A stretch of 14,741 nt of DNA from Accumulibacter sp. (GTDB taxonomy: Bacteria; Pseudomonadota; Gammaproteobacteria; Burkholderiales; Rhodocyclaceae). The stretch lies in contig DPSD01000253.1 in NCBI GenBank assembly GCA_003538495.1, positions 1 to 14,741 on the forward strand, read 5' to 3'. The translations under genes and the position numbers were made by a program. Of this stretch, positions 8,737 through 14,741 are shown one piece after another (positions within the stretch are counted from its first letter, which is position 1; every line of letters begins with the position of its first letter). Below the pieces are notes generated by a model. It saw nothing but the letters and a program-made list of their open reading frames with translations, searched no databases and was not told the DNA's origin.

Positions 8737-9214
8737 AGTTCTTCTCCGGCATCGCCGAGGAGTGGTGACTGGTAATCAGCCATTGCGTTCCGTCCCACTT
8801 GTAGGTGTAGGTGAAGCGCGCCTGGACTTGAGCACCGGTCGTGCCATAGGTGAAGGTATAGAGGCCGGTGTCAACCGCGGTGTTGCACGCGATCGCGATG
8901 GTTCTCGAGTCGATCTTGCCGGCCGGCTTGTTCTTCAGGAAATATTGGAAGTAATCCTCCTTCTCGGCCGCGCTGAGTCGCGGTTTGTTCGATACCGTGG
9001 GAAGAAGGACCGAGCGCTCGGCATAGTTGGCGACGACCTGTCGCGCGTCGCCGGTCTGCAGCGAGCGATTCCAGCGCTCGAACAAGGCAGCGATTTCCTG
9101 CTCGCTGGTCGGCTTACAGACCTCCGTAGCGGCCGGCGTCGCGGTGATTGGGGCTGCGGCGCAGCCTGCGAGCAGGACGGCGAGCGTCATCGACACGGCA
9201 CAATGATTTCTCAT
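8735..9214 (-). CDS. Lipoprotein with NTF2-like (SgcJ/EcaC, CaMKII-association type) domain
   Basis: The product has 159 residues. ATG at 9214 is preferred because AAAGGA lies six bases upstream; a TTG one codon earlier is also open. The N-terminus is a lipoprotein signal peptide: a short basic stretch, a hydrophobic core and lipobox LLAGC with lipidated Cys18. The mature part is one NTF2-like domain of the SgcJ/EcaC or CaMKII-association type. Family marks are the tryptophan helix FERWNRSLQTGD, VLLPTVSNKPR, DYFQYFL, GLYTFTY, then RFTYTYKWDG and the terminal WLITSHHSSAMPEKN. Members form small cupped dimers, and ligand or activity is usually unknown. The residue after the lipidated Cys is Ala rather than Asp, so under the enteric +2 rule it would be sent to the outer membrane. 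It is transcribed away from comEC, alone. Domain call is strong; role is unknown. Confidence 0.88.
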   Translation of the reverse strand: MRNHCAVSMTLAVLLAGCAAAPITATPAATEVCKPTSEQEIAALFERWNRSLQTGDARQVVANYAERSVLLPTVSNKPRLSAAEKEDYFQYFLKNKPAGKIDSRTIAIACNTAVDTGLYTFTYGTTGAQVQARFTYTYKWDGTQWLITSHHSSAMPEKN

Positions 9215-9319
9215 CAAGGGTCCTTTGCTGGTTCTGCCGGGCGGTGAAGGACATCACCCGGAAGGTGAGGGCAGGCCGCAGGCCGCGCAGCCAATGACTC
9301 GCTGCCTGCTTCCTGGCCA

Positions 9320-9356
9320 CTGGCAGCTGGTTCGCACTGTACAAGACAGCTGCCAG
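9320..9356. repeat. Perfect 10-bp inverted repeat between lipoprotein gene and comEC
   Basis: CTGGCAGCTG (9320-9329) and CAGCTGCCAG (9347-9356) are exact reverse complements separated by 17 bases. The spacer holds a TGTACA palindrome (9338-9343). A second pairing, CTGCCTG (9302-9308) with CAGGCAG (9354-9360), competes for the right arm. It lies in the 248-base gap between two divergent starts and could be a regulator-binding operator or an RNA hairpin. No T-run follows on either strand. Confidence 0.5.
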
Positions 9357-9462
9357 GCAGTCTATCCGGTGCATGCAATCGGGCGCCTGGAGGCCGCATG
9401 GCCTGGCCTGATTCCGGCCATAAAACCCGCGCTCGGCTGTTCTTTTCCGGTTTTAATGCAGC

Positions 9463-11790
9463 ATGCGCATCAACATTCTCGCCTTCGCCATTGGTGTCGG
9501 CTTTCTGCAGACTCGGGAGAGCCTGCCGGGCTGGCCGTTGGTGCTCGCCGTGCTGGTCGGCGCGCCCTTGCTGCTGCCCTGGCTTGGTCGCCGGCGTCAG
9601 CAGCCGGCGCTGAGCGTCCTATCCGCGCTTGCTTGTGCGCTTTTGGGCGTGGCGTGGGCGGCGCTGCTCGCCGGGCAGCGGCTGCAGGACCGCCTGCCGG
9701 AAGAATTGGAGGGCCATGATCTGCAGGTCGTCGGGGTGGTCGCGGCGCTGCCGCACCGCTTTGAGCGCGGCGAGCGCTTCGAGTTTGAGATCGAGTCGGT
9801 GGAGTCGAACGATGAGCCGGCCGCCCGGCTACCGCGGCGGATCATGCTCTCCTGGTATCACGGTCGCCAGGACGACGAGTGGCGCGAAGCGCTGGCTGTT
9901 CGCCCGGCCGAGCGCTGGCGGTTTACCGTTCGCCTGAAACGGCCGCATGGCAACGCCAACCCGCATGGCTTCGATTACGAGGCCTGGTTGTTCGAGCGAG
10001 GTGTGCGGGCGACCGGCTATGTGCGTCCTCGCGCCGTTGCGCAGCGTCTGGACGACTTCGTCTTGACGCCAGCCTACGCCATCGAGCGACTGCGCGAGCG
10101 GATTCGCAGCTCGTTTCTGGCGGTGCTGCCGGAGGCGCCGTACGTCGGCATTCTCGCGGCGCTGGCGATCGGCGACCAGCAGGCCATTTCGGCCGAGCAG
10201 TGGCGCCTGTTCAGGCAGACCGGAGTGACGCACCTGATGTCGATTTCCGGTCTGCACGTCACCATGGTGGCGGCGCTGTTTGCCGCCCTGATCGGCGGGC
10301 TCTGGCGGCGCAGCGAGCGGCTGATGCTATGGCTGCCGGCGCCGAAAGCGGCGATCGCCGCCGGTTGGCTGGCGGCTTGCGGCTACTCGCTGCTCGCCGG
10401 TTTCGCGGTGCCGACGCAGCGGACGTTGTACATGCTGAGCGTCGTCGCGCTGGCGCTGTGGTCGGGGCGCAACCTGGGCGCCAGTCGCAGCCTCCTGCTG
10501 GCCTTGCTGCTGGTACTGCTGCTCGATCCCTGGGCGGTGCTCTCACCCGGCTTCTGGCTCTCGTTCGCCGCCGTTGGCCTGCTTTTCTTTGCTGGCAGCG
10601 CGCGGCTCGGGGTCGAGCGTGGCTGGCGAGCGGCGATCGCCCGCTGGGGGGCCACCCAGTGGGCGGTGACCATCGGGACGCTGCCGCTGCTGCTGCTCCT
10701 GTTCCAGCAGTTCTCGCTGGTTTCGCCGCTGGCCAATGCGCTCGCCATCCCGGTGGTCAGTTTCCTGATCGCGCCTCTGGCGCTGCTCTTCGCGATCGTC
10801 CCCTGGCCGCCGCTGCTGTACGTCGGCCACTGGCTGCTGGCTGCTCTGATGGGTTTTCTCGACTGGCTGGCGCGCTGGCCCTTGTGGCAACAGCCGGCGC
10901 CGCCCCTGGCGGCGACGCTGGTGGCGCTGTTGGGCGTGGTCTGGCTGCTGTTGCCGCGCGGCTTTCCGGCGCGCTGGCTGGGCCTGTGCCTGTTGCTGCC
11001 GGCGTTGTTCTGGCCGGCCGCCCGGCCGGCGCCGGGCGATGCCTGGGTCGACGTGCTTGACGTTGGCCAGGGACTGGCGGTGGTCGTACGCACCGCTGAA
11101 CACGCGCTGCTCTACGATACCGGGCCGCTGTACAGCGCCGAGTCCGATGCCGGGCAGCGCATCGTCGTCCCCTATCTGCGCGCGACCGGCGTCGACCGGC
11201 TCGACGCGCTGATCATCACCCATCGCGACAAGGACCATTCAGGCGGCGTCGCCGCCGTCCAGGAAGCCTTGCCGATTGCCCGAACCCTGAGTTCGCTGCC
11301 GGAGCTGCCGGGCGAGCGCTGTGTCGCTGGTCAGGCGTGGGAGTGGGACGGCGTGCGCTTTGCCGTCCTGCACCCGCAGGCGGACGACTACCGGCGCAAG
11401 GCCGCCAAGACCAACAATATGAGCTGCGTGCTGCGCGTCGAAAACGCTGCCGGCAGCGTCCTGCTCACGTCGGATATCGAGGCCCGCGACGAACAGGCGC
11501 TGCTGGCGCGGGCACCGGCGCTGCTGCGTAGCGAGGTACTGCTGGCGCCGCATCATGGCAGTGCGACTTCGTCGACAGCCGAGTTCGTCGCCGCGGTCGG
11601 CGCCCGCGAGGTGATTTTTCCGGTCGGTTACCGCAACCGTTTCCGTCACCCGCGGCCCGAGGTCGTTGAGCGCTACGCGGCCAGTCGGCGGTGGCGCAGC
11701 GATAGCGACGGCGCGATACGCATCAAGTTGGCCGACACGATCACGGTCTCCGCGTATCGAGCGGAATATCGCCGTTACTGGCAGGAATAG
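9463..11790 (+). CDS. comEC: DNA internalization protein ComEC/Rec2
   Basis: The product has 775 residues, full length for the family. ComEC forms the inner-membrane channel for single-stranded DNA during natural transformation. Hydrophobic N-terminal helices (about 5-70) are followed by a DUF4131-like soluble part ending NPHGFDYEAWLFERGVRATG (166-185). The Competence domain (about 205-490) carries THLMSISGLHVTM (256-268) and many membrane segments. The C-terminal metallo-beta-lactamase-like domain (about 525-765) has VDVLDVGQG (529-537), YDTG (551-554), THRDKDHSGG (586-595), LLTSDIE (667-673), LAPHHGS (694-700) and RHPRPEV (728-734). The metal-binding motifs look intact, consistent with the proposed nuclease role. 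The start at 9463 fits the family N-terminus, but no clear ribosome-binding site precedes it. No other competence gene is in the window. An inverted repeat at 9320-9356 lies upstream. Confidence 0.96.
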   Translation: MRINILAFAIGVGFLQTRESLPGWPLVLAVLVGAPLLLPWLGRRRQQPALSVLSALACALLGVAWAALLAGQRLQDRLPEELEGHDLQVVGVVAALPHRFERGERFEFEIESVESNDEPAARLPRRIMLSWYHGRQDDEWREALAVRPAERWRFTVRLKRPHGNANPHGFDYEAWLFERGVRATGYVRPRAVAQRLDDFVLTPAYAIERLRERIRSSFLAVLPEAPYVGILAALAIGDQQAISAEQWRLFRQTGVTHLMSISGLHVTMVAALFAALIGGLWRRSERLMLWLPAPKAAIAAGWLAACGYSLLAGFAVPTQRTLYMLSVVALALWSGRNLGASRSLLLALLLVLLLDPWAVLSPGFWLSFAAVGLLFFAGSARLGVERGWRAAIARWGATQWAVTIGTLPLLLLLFQQFSLVSPLANALAIPVVSFLIAPLALLFAIVPWPPLLYVGHWLLAALMGFLDWLARWPLWQQPAPPLAATLVALLGVVWLLLPRGFPARWLGLCLLLPALFWPAARPAPGDAWVDVLDVGQGLAVVVRTAEHALLYDTGPLYSAESDAGQRIVVPYLRATGVDRLDALIITHRDKDHSGGVAAVQEALPIARTLSSLPELPGERCVAGQAWEWDGVRFAVLHPQADDYRRKAAKTNNMSCVLRVENAAGSVLLTSDIEARDEQALLARAPALLRSEVLLAPHHGSATSSTAEFVAAVGAREVIFPVGYRNRFRHPRPEVVERYAASRRWRSDSDGAIRIKLADTITVSAYRAEYRRYWQE

Positions 11791-11859
11791 TGGAGCAAAG
11801 GGCCAGGGTCCTGCATCAGAGGCGAGCGTTCGTTCGATGATGGCAAGGGTGCTACGCCT

Positions 11860-11880
11860 GTGCCGAGCAAGGGCTCGCAC
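11860..11880 (+). terminator. Stem-loop downstream of comEC
   Basis: GTGCCGAGC and GCTCGCAC form a stem of about eight pairs with one bulged C and a four-base loop. It lies 70 bases after the comEC stop, between comEC and the convergent 102-residue gene. No T-run follows on either strand, so it is at best a weak or Rho-assisted end. Otherwise I see nothing coding in 11791-11954. Confidence 0.3.
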
Positions 11881-11954
11881 GCGGACCGAGCTGGCGGCAT
11901 CGCCTGTCAGCGCTGATTTGCTCAGGCTTCAGGGTCTCGGAGCGAGGTGCCTGG

Positions 11955-12263
11955 TCAGCCGTTCGGGTGCAGAAAGCGCGTCGCCTGCGCCACTCCGAAA
12001 GGTCTCCAGCCCCAGAAAATGGATCGCAGATCACGTCTGCCGGCGGCCGACTGCTGTTGCCACTGGTGCCGATACTGCTTGGCATTGGCTTCGATCCATG
12101 CCAGGGCGCGGAAGTCCCTTTCATCGGCGGGAAAGGGCTCTATATACGCTTCGAGTACGGCCAGTTGCTGTTGGAGAAATTCCGTATCCGAGAGATTCGG
12201 CTTGGTGAAGTGGCCCACGAGACTGCGAACGGACCGAAGTGCGGGGTGATCCAGGATACTCAT
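11955..12263 (-). CDS. Unrecognised 102-residue protein
   Basis: I do not recognise this protein. The start at 12263 is supported by AAGGAG eight to ten bases upstream; the open frame extends further, but without another good site. The sequence starts MSILDHPALRSVRSLVGHFT, has no signal peptide or membrane segment, and appears mostly helical. The centre is acidic and aromatic (LEAYIEPFPADERDFRALAW, 37-56). It is followed by a Gln/Arg-rich stretch (KQYRHQWQQQ, 62-71) and a tryptophan/glycine segment (RSIFWGWRPFGVAQATRF, 80-97). There are no cysteines and no obvious metal- or nucleotide-binding motif. It is transcribed alone, convergent with comEC and divergent from the hydrolase unit, behind a 476-base AT-richer gap. 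The strong ribosome-binding site argues for a real gene. It could be a lineage-specific cytoplasmic protein. Confidence 0.68.
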   Translation of the reverse strand: MSILDHPALRSVRSLVGHFTKPNLSDTEFLQQQLAVLEAYIEPFPADERDFRALAWIEANAKQYRHQWQQQSAAGRRDLRSIFWGWRPFGVAQATRFLHPNG

Positions 12264-12385
12264 GATGTTCTCTCCTTGAAGAGAGTTTCTCTGGCTGTGG
12301 TCCAGCTGATGCATTGGCAACGGCTGTCTGGGCTCTATTCTTGAGGCGATTCGTCTGCTGATCTGCACGAGTTGTACACGGATGG

Positions 12386-12427
12386 CAGTTACAAGAAACT
12401 TTAACTGTATAAGCTAACATCTTGTAA
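12386..12427. repeat. Overlapping alternative stem-loops in the AT-rich island
   Basis: Stem A: CAGTTA (12386-12391) with TAACTG (12402-12407), continued by AAG/CTT around an AAA loop, with one bulged C at 12392. Stem B: TTACAAG (12389-12395) with CTTGTAA (12421-12427), both arms perfect, 25-base spacer. Both use 12389-12395, so they cannot form together. This could be an operator pair, or a switching leader of the 102-residue gene if it is transcribed from the right. Confidence 0.4.
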
Positions 12428-12647
12428 GGTCACGCTATTGTTTTCTATTGCCGGGGGGGGTTGTCAACTCCGATGAGGCTTGGGCACGGCTTATTTCCCG
12501 CTTACGGGCAAAAAACAGACACACCGGGAAGTTCAGCAGAACGCAGGTGGCGCTTCGCACATGCCAGTGCGGCTGGATCGCTGCCATTGGCGCCGGCGGC
12601 GGCAGCAGACAGCGGTGGCCCAGCGACGGCGCGCGAGCGGGCCTGCC

Positions 12648-12678
12648 TTCGACCCGGGCTCAGGGCTTGTGCTAGAGT
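12648..12678 (+). promoter_or_regulatory. Possible extended -10 promoter for the hydrolase pair
   Basis: TGCTAGAGT (12670-12678) is a TGN-extended -10 box, TAGAGT matching four of six consensus bases. TTCGAC (12648-12653) lies 19 bases ahead and is a weak -35. Transcription would begin near 12685, giving a leader of about 55 bases before the ATG at 12740. Confidence 0.4.
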
Positions 12679-12739
12679 TGCAGGCTTGCCGTCGCCCCGA
12701 AAGGCCAAAGAGAATGGAATTTGCAGGGAGAACCACCAC

Positions 12740-13639
12740 ATGAGTGTCCGTGCCGAGATCGCACGCTGGCTGGCTGAAGAGACGCCGGGATGCGTCGAAC
12801 GCGAGGTGCGCTGTGCATCGGCCTCCGGCCTGCACCGCATGGCTTACACGCAGTGGGGCGATCCAGACAATCCGAAGGTGCTGATCTGCGTGCACGGATT
12901 GACGCGCAATGGCCGCGACTTCGACGAACTGGCGCGGGCGATGGCGTCGGACTATCGCGTGATCTGCCCGGATGTCGTCGGGCGTGGGCGCAGTGGCTGG
13001 CTGCGCGATCCGTCGGCTTATGTTTTTCCGCAGTATGTGGCCGACCTGCTGGTGTTACTGGCCCGCCTCGACGTCGAATCGGTCGATTGGCTCGGCACCT
13101 CGATGGGTGGCGTGATCGGCATGTGGATCGCCAGCCAGGAGGACTCGCCAATTGCCCGGCTGGTGCTCAACGACGTCGGGCCGCTGATTCCCGTGGCCTC
13201 CTTGCAGCTGATCAGCGAGTACGTTGGTCGGGCACCCAGGTTCGATACATACGAAGACGCCGAGAAGTACGTCCGCCTGGTCAGCCAGCCATTCGGTCGC
13301 CTGACTGACGCCCAGTGGCAGCATCTCACCGAGTTCAGCTTGCAGCATGCCGCCGATGGACGCCTCGAGATGCGCTACGACCCCGCTATTGGCGGCCCGT
13401 TCCGGAACGAACTGCAGGCCGGCGACGTGAATCTGTGGCCACTATATGACAGCATCCGCTGCCCGACGCTGGTCGTCCGCGGTGCCGACTCGACGGTGCT
13501 GACCCGCGACACGCTGCGTGAGATGGCGACCCGCGGGCCGCGTCCGCGGACGGCGGAAATCCCGGGCGCCGGGCACGCCCCGATGTTTCTCGACGACGCC
13601 CAGATCCAGGTCGTTCGCGAGTTCCTGCTGGTCGTCTGA
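12740..13639 (+). CDS. Alpha/beta-fold hydrolase, first of a tandem pair
   Basis: The product has 299 residues. ATG 12740 is chosen because GGGAG (12726-12730) precedes it by nine bases and the alpha/beta core begins soon after. No signal peptide is seen, so it is probably cytoplasmic. The oxyanion strand-turn is LICVHGLTRNGRDFD (48-62). The nucleophile elbow is GTSMG (119-123) with Ser121. The likely acid is Asp250 in VRGADSTVL, and the base is His279 in GAGHAP. All triad members are therefore present. A lid or cap lies between about 145 and 235, starting LNDVGPLIP (143-151). Substrate cannot be assigned; esterase, thioesterase, lactonase and C-C hydrolase activities all occur in this fold. 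Only two bases separate it from the next hydrolase, so they form one transcription unit. Confidence 0.92.
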   Translation: MSVRAEIARWLAEETPGCVEREVRCASASGLHRMAYTQWGDPDNPKVLICVHGLTRNGRDFDELARAMASDYRVICPDVVGRGRSGWLRDPSAYVFPQYVADLLVLLARLDVESVDWLGTSMGGVIGMWIASQEDSPIARLVLNDVGPLIPVASLQLISEYVGRAPRFDTYEDAEKYVRLVSQPFGRLTDAQWQHLTEFSLQHAADGRLEMRYDPAIGGPFRNELQAGDVNLWPLYDSIRCPTLVVRGADSTVLTRDTLREMATRGPRPRTAEIPGAGHAPMFLDDAQIQVVREFLLVV

Positions 13640-13641
13640 GC

Positions 13642-14418
13642 GTGGCCTTTGTCGAGGTCGATGGACAGCAGCTCGAATACCATCTTATCCCGGGGCAGCG
13701 CAGCGACCGTCCGACGCTGGTTTTCCTCCATGAGGGGCTGGGTAGCGTCGCGCTGTGGCGCGATTTTCCGGCCAGCGTCGCGCAGGCGACCGGTTGTCGT
13801 ACGCTGATCTGGTCGCGTCTGGGCCACGGACAGTCGGCCCCCCTGGCCGCAGCCCGGAAGCCCAGTTACCTGCATGCAGAAGCGCTGCAGCACTTGCCGC
13901 CGCTGCTGGCGGCGCTGGCCATCGAGCGACCGGTGCTGATCGGGCACAGCGATGGCGGCTCGATCGCGCTGATCCATGCGGCAGTTTTCCCCGAGCGGGT
14001 GGCGGCACTGGTGGTTCTGGCGCCGCATGTGTTCGTCGAGGAGAAGGCGCTCGCCGGCATCGCCCGGGCGACCGAGTCGTATGCGGACAGCGAGCGGCGG
14101 CAGAAACTGGCTCGCTATCATCGTGCCCCGGATGCGGTCTTCAAGGCGTGGCACGAGATCTGGCTGGCTCCCGAATTTCGCGCCTGGGACATCACCGCCT
14201 GCCTGGCGGCAATTCGTTGTCCGGTACTCGCCATTCAGGGTGAACACGACGAGTACGCGACGATGCGCCAGATCGAGTGCATCGCCGAGGCCGTCGGCGC
14301 GGCTGCCGCCGGTGTGGAACTGCTGAAGCTGGCCGACTGCCGCCACTCGCCGCACCGCGATCAGCCGCATGCGGTCGTCGAGGCGATCGTCCGCTTCGTT
14401 GATCGACTGGCTGTCTAG
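13642..14418 (+). CDS. Alpha/beta-fold hydrolase, second of the pair (GTG start)
   Basis: The product has 258 residues. The start is GTG at 13642, two bases after the stop of the first hydrolase. There is no strong ribosome-binding site, so translation probably depends on ribosomes finishing the upstream gene. The fold marks are TLVFLHEGLGSVALWRDFP (25-43), a nucleophile elbow GHSDGG (101-106) with Ser103, the likely acid Asp203 in IQGEHDEYAT, and His235 in CRHSPHRD. The triad is complete. The elbow GHSDGG and oxyanion stretch HEGLGS differ from the GTSMG and HGLTRNG of its neighbour, so the two are not a recent tandem duplication and may act on different bonds. No signal peptide is seen. The substrate is unknown. 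After the TAG at 14416-14418 comes a transposase remnant on the opposite strand. Confidence 0.92.
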   Translation: MAFVEVDGQQLEYHLIPGQRSDRPTLVFLHEGLGSVALWRDFPASVAQATGCRTLIWSRLGHGQSAPLAAARKPSYLHAEALQHLPPLLAALAIERPVLIGHSDGGSIALIHAAVFPERVAALVVLAPHVFVEEKALAGIARATESYADSERRQKLARYHRAPDAVFKAWHEIWLAPEFRAWDITACLAAIRCPVLAIQGEHDEYATMRQIECIAEAVGAAAAGVELLKLADCRHSPHRDQPHAVVEAIVRFVDRLAV

Positions 14419-14443
14419 CGCTGCCCTTGCCCGACATCTTTGA

Positions 14444-14629
14444 CTACCACGAGTTTCGCTTGTTGAGGCAAAAGCCATCGCACAGTGTCTGAAGCTGGGC
14501 ATAGCCCTGCCACATGATTTGATGTCCAGGGGGCGGATCGTTGGCACGGCCGAGGTAGCCGCCAAGGCGAGCGACGAGACGCACGGTATCACCAAGCTGT
14601 CTGGGCTGAGGGAGTCTTTTTTTGGCTCT
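14444..14629 (-). pseudogene. C-terminal remnant of an IS4-type (Tn5-like) transposase
   Basis: On the minus strand a frame of 61 codons ends at TAG 14444-14446 and is blocked upstream by TAA (14630-14632). It reads LPQPRQLGDTVRLVARLGGY, then LGR, NDPPPGHQIMWQGYAQLQTL and CDGFCL. This matches by eye the last part of IS4-family transposases, where a proline-rich link leads to a VRLIAxLGGFLGRKGDGEPG-like block and WxGxxRL. The catalytic DDE core and N-terminus are absent, no start codon fits, and no terminal inverted repeat was recognised, so it is a dead fragment. Codon use is a little less GC-biased than in its neighbours. The break near the A-tract (T-run 14617-14623 on the plus strand) may mark a frameshift or the deletion point. 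Confidence 0.65.
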
Positions 14630-14654
14630 TTATGTGTTTCGGACGGCTGAAGAT

Positions 14655-14687
14655 TTGCGCGCGGGCAGGCTGCCATTCCGATAGAAT
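14655..14687 (+). promoter_or_regulatory. Possible promoter of the gene starting at 14721
   Basis: TAGAAT (14682-14687) is a good -10 box (five of six bases). TTGCGC (14655-14660) is the nearest -35-like sequence, but the 21-base spacing is long. A start of transcription near 14694 would leave a leader of about 27 bases before the ATG at 14721. Confidence 0.35.
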
Positions 14688-14720
14688 TTTGGACTGTTAT
14701 GCCTTGAGGATGTTGGCCTG

Positions 14721-14741
14721 ATGCTCCACCTTCAGAACTTG
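14721..14741 (+). CDS. Probable start of a gene cut by the right edge
   Basis: An ATG at 14721 opens a frame reading MLHLQNL to the window end. GAGGA (14706-14710) lies ten bases upstream, and a -10-like TAGAAT is further back. Seven residues are too few to assign a product. ABC-F-type ATPases often begin in a similar way, but that is only a guess. Confidence 0.4.

Larger units (their letters stand above)
12264..12739. other. 476-base divergent gap with AT-rich island and G-tract
   Basis: No convincing gene lies here. From the left it holds the ribosome-binding site of the 102-residue gene, a mixed-composition stretch and an AT-rich island at about 12370-12450 containing stem-loops. A run of eight G residues follows at 12453-12460. 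The rest is a GC-rich stretch leading to the hydrolase promoter. The open frame running into the first hydrolase from 12461 has no ribosome-binding site and no family-like sequence before residue 1 of the chosen start. The promoter for the 102-residue gene is presumably in the AT-rich part, but no clear pair of boxes was found. Confidence 0.6.

Noticed and set aside
9215..9217. TTG start one codon ahead of the lipoprotein ATG
   Set aside because: ATG at 9214 has the better spacing from AAAGGA and is the usual start codon.
12461..12739. N-terminal extension of the first hydrolase
   Set aside because: No ribosome-binding site precedes it, its sequence is low-complexity Arg/Ala/Pro, and a strong site sits just before 12740.
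14617..14623. Run of seven T residues as an intrinsic terminator of the hydrolase unit
   Set aside because: No stable stem precedes it on the plus strand; the run lies at the upstream edge of the transposase remnant.
13375..14676. A 433-codon minus-strand frame across both hydrolases
   Set aside because: It is antiparallel to two hydrolases with complete catalytic motifs, and its composition is not protein-like. The transposase remnant at 14444-14629 is in a different frame.
1..14741. CRISPR array, tRNA, rRNA, phage genes or a defence cluster
   Set aside because: No regularly spaced repeats, tRNA-like folds, conserved rRNA blocks or defence-type motifs were seen on either strand.

Overview
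The window is a GC-rich chromosomal segment, and its gene content points to a betaproteobacterium, most likely Rhodocyclales and possibly close to Candidatus Accumulibacter. This placement rests on the style of the rpfE-type/recJ pair, LolCD, ComEC and the chemoreceptors, on strong G/C third-position bias, and on family knowledge. No database search was possible. Most of the content is ordinary housekeeping plus some accessory genes. I found no CRISPR array, tRNA, rRNA, complete mobile element or recognisable defence system, and no convincing undescribed multi-gene system.

Layout. 1-482 (+) is the C-terminal signalling half of a chemoreceptor cut by the left edge. 567-1358 (-) is an exported protein with an FxLYD-like domain. 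1619-4410 (-) is a translationally coupled pair, an RpfE-type protein followed by the single-strand exonuclease RecJ. 4605-6531 (+) is lolC-lolD, the inner-membrane lipoprotein-release ABC transporter. 6610-8631 (+) is a full-length chemoreceptor with a NIT-like periplasmic domain. 8735-9214 (-) is a small lipoprotein with an NTF2-like (SgcJ/EcaC, CaMKII-association) fold. 9463-11790 (+) is ComEC/Rec2, the DNA-uptake channel. 11955-12263 (-) is an unrecognised 102-residue protein. 12740-14418 (+) is a two-gene unit of alpha/beta hydrolases. 14444-14629 (-) is a decayed C-terminal fragment of an IS4-type transposase. At 14721 a new gene appears to start and runs off the right edge.

How the genes relate. 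The LolCD genes, the RecJ pair and ComEC look like conserved core genes. The chemoreceptor and the small lipoprotein sit between lolD and comEC and are probably accessory insertions. The two chemoreceptor signalling domains match closely around the hairpin tip, so they could share one CheA/CheW array. The lipoprotein would depend on the Lol pathway, but it is not in the lol operon.

Non-coding points of interest: a 12-bp hairpin overlapping the stop codon of the lipoprotein gene (8698-8736), a perfect 10-bp inverted repeat between the lipoprotein gene and comEC (9320-9356), and an AT-rich island with two mutually exclusive stem-loops between the orphan 102-residue gene and the hydrolase unit (12386-12427).
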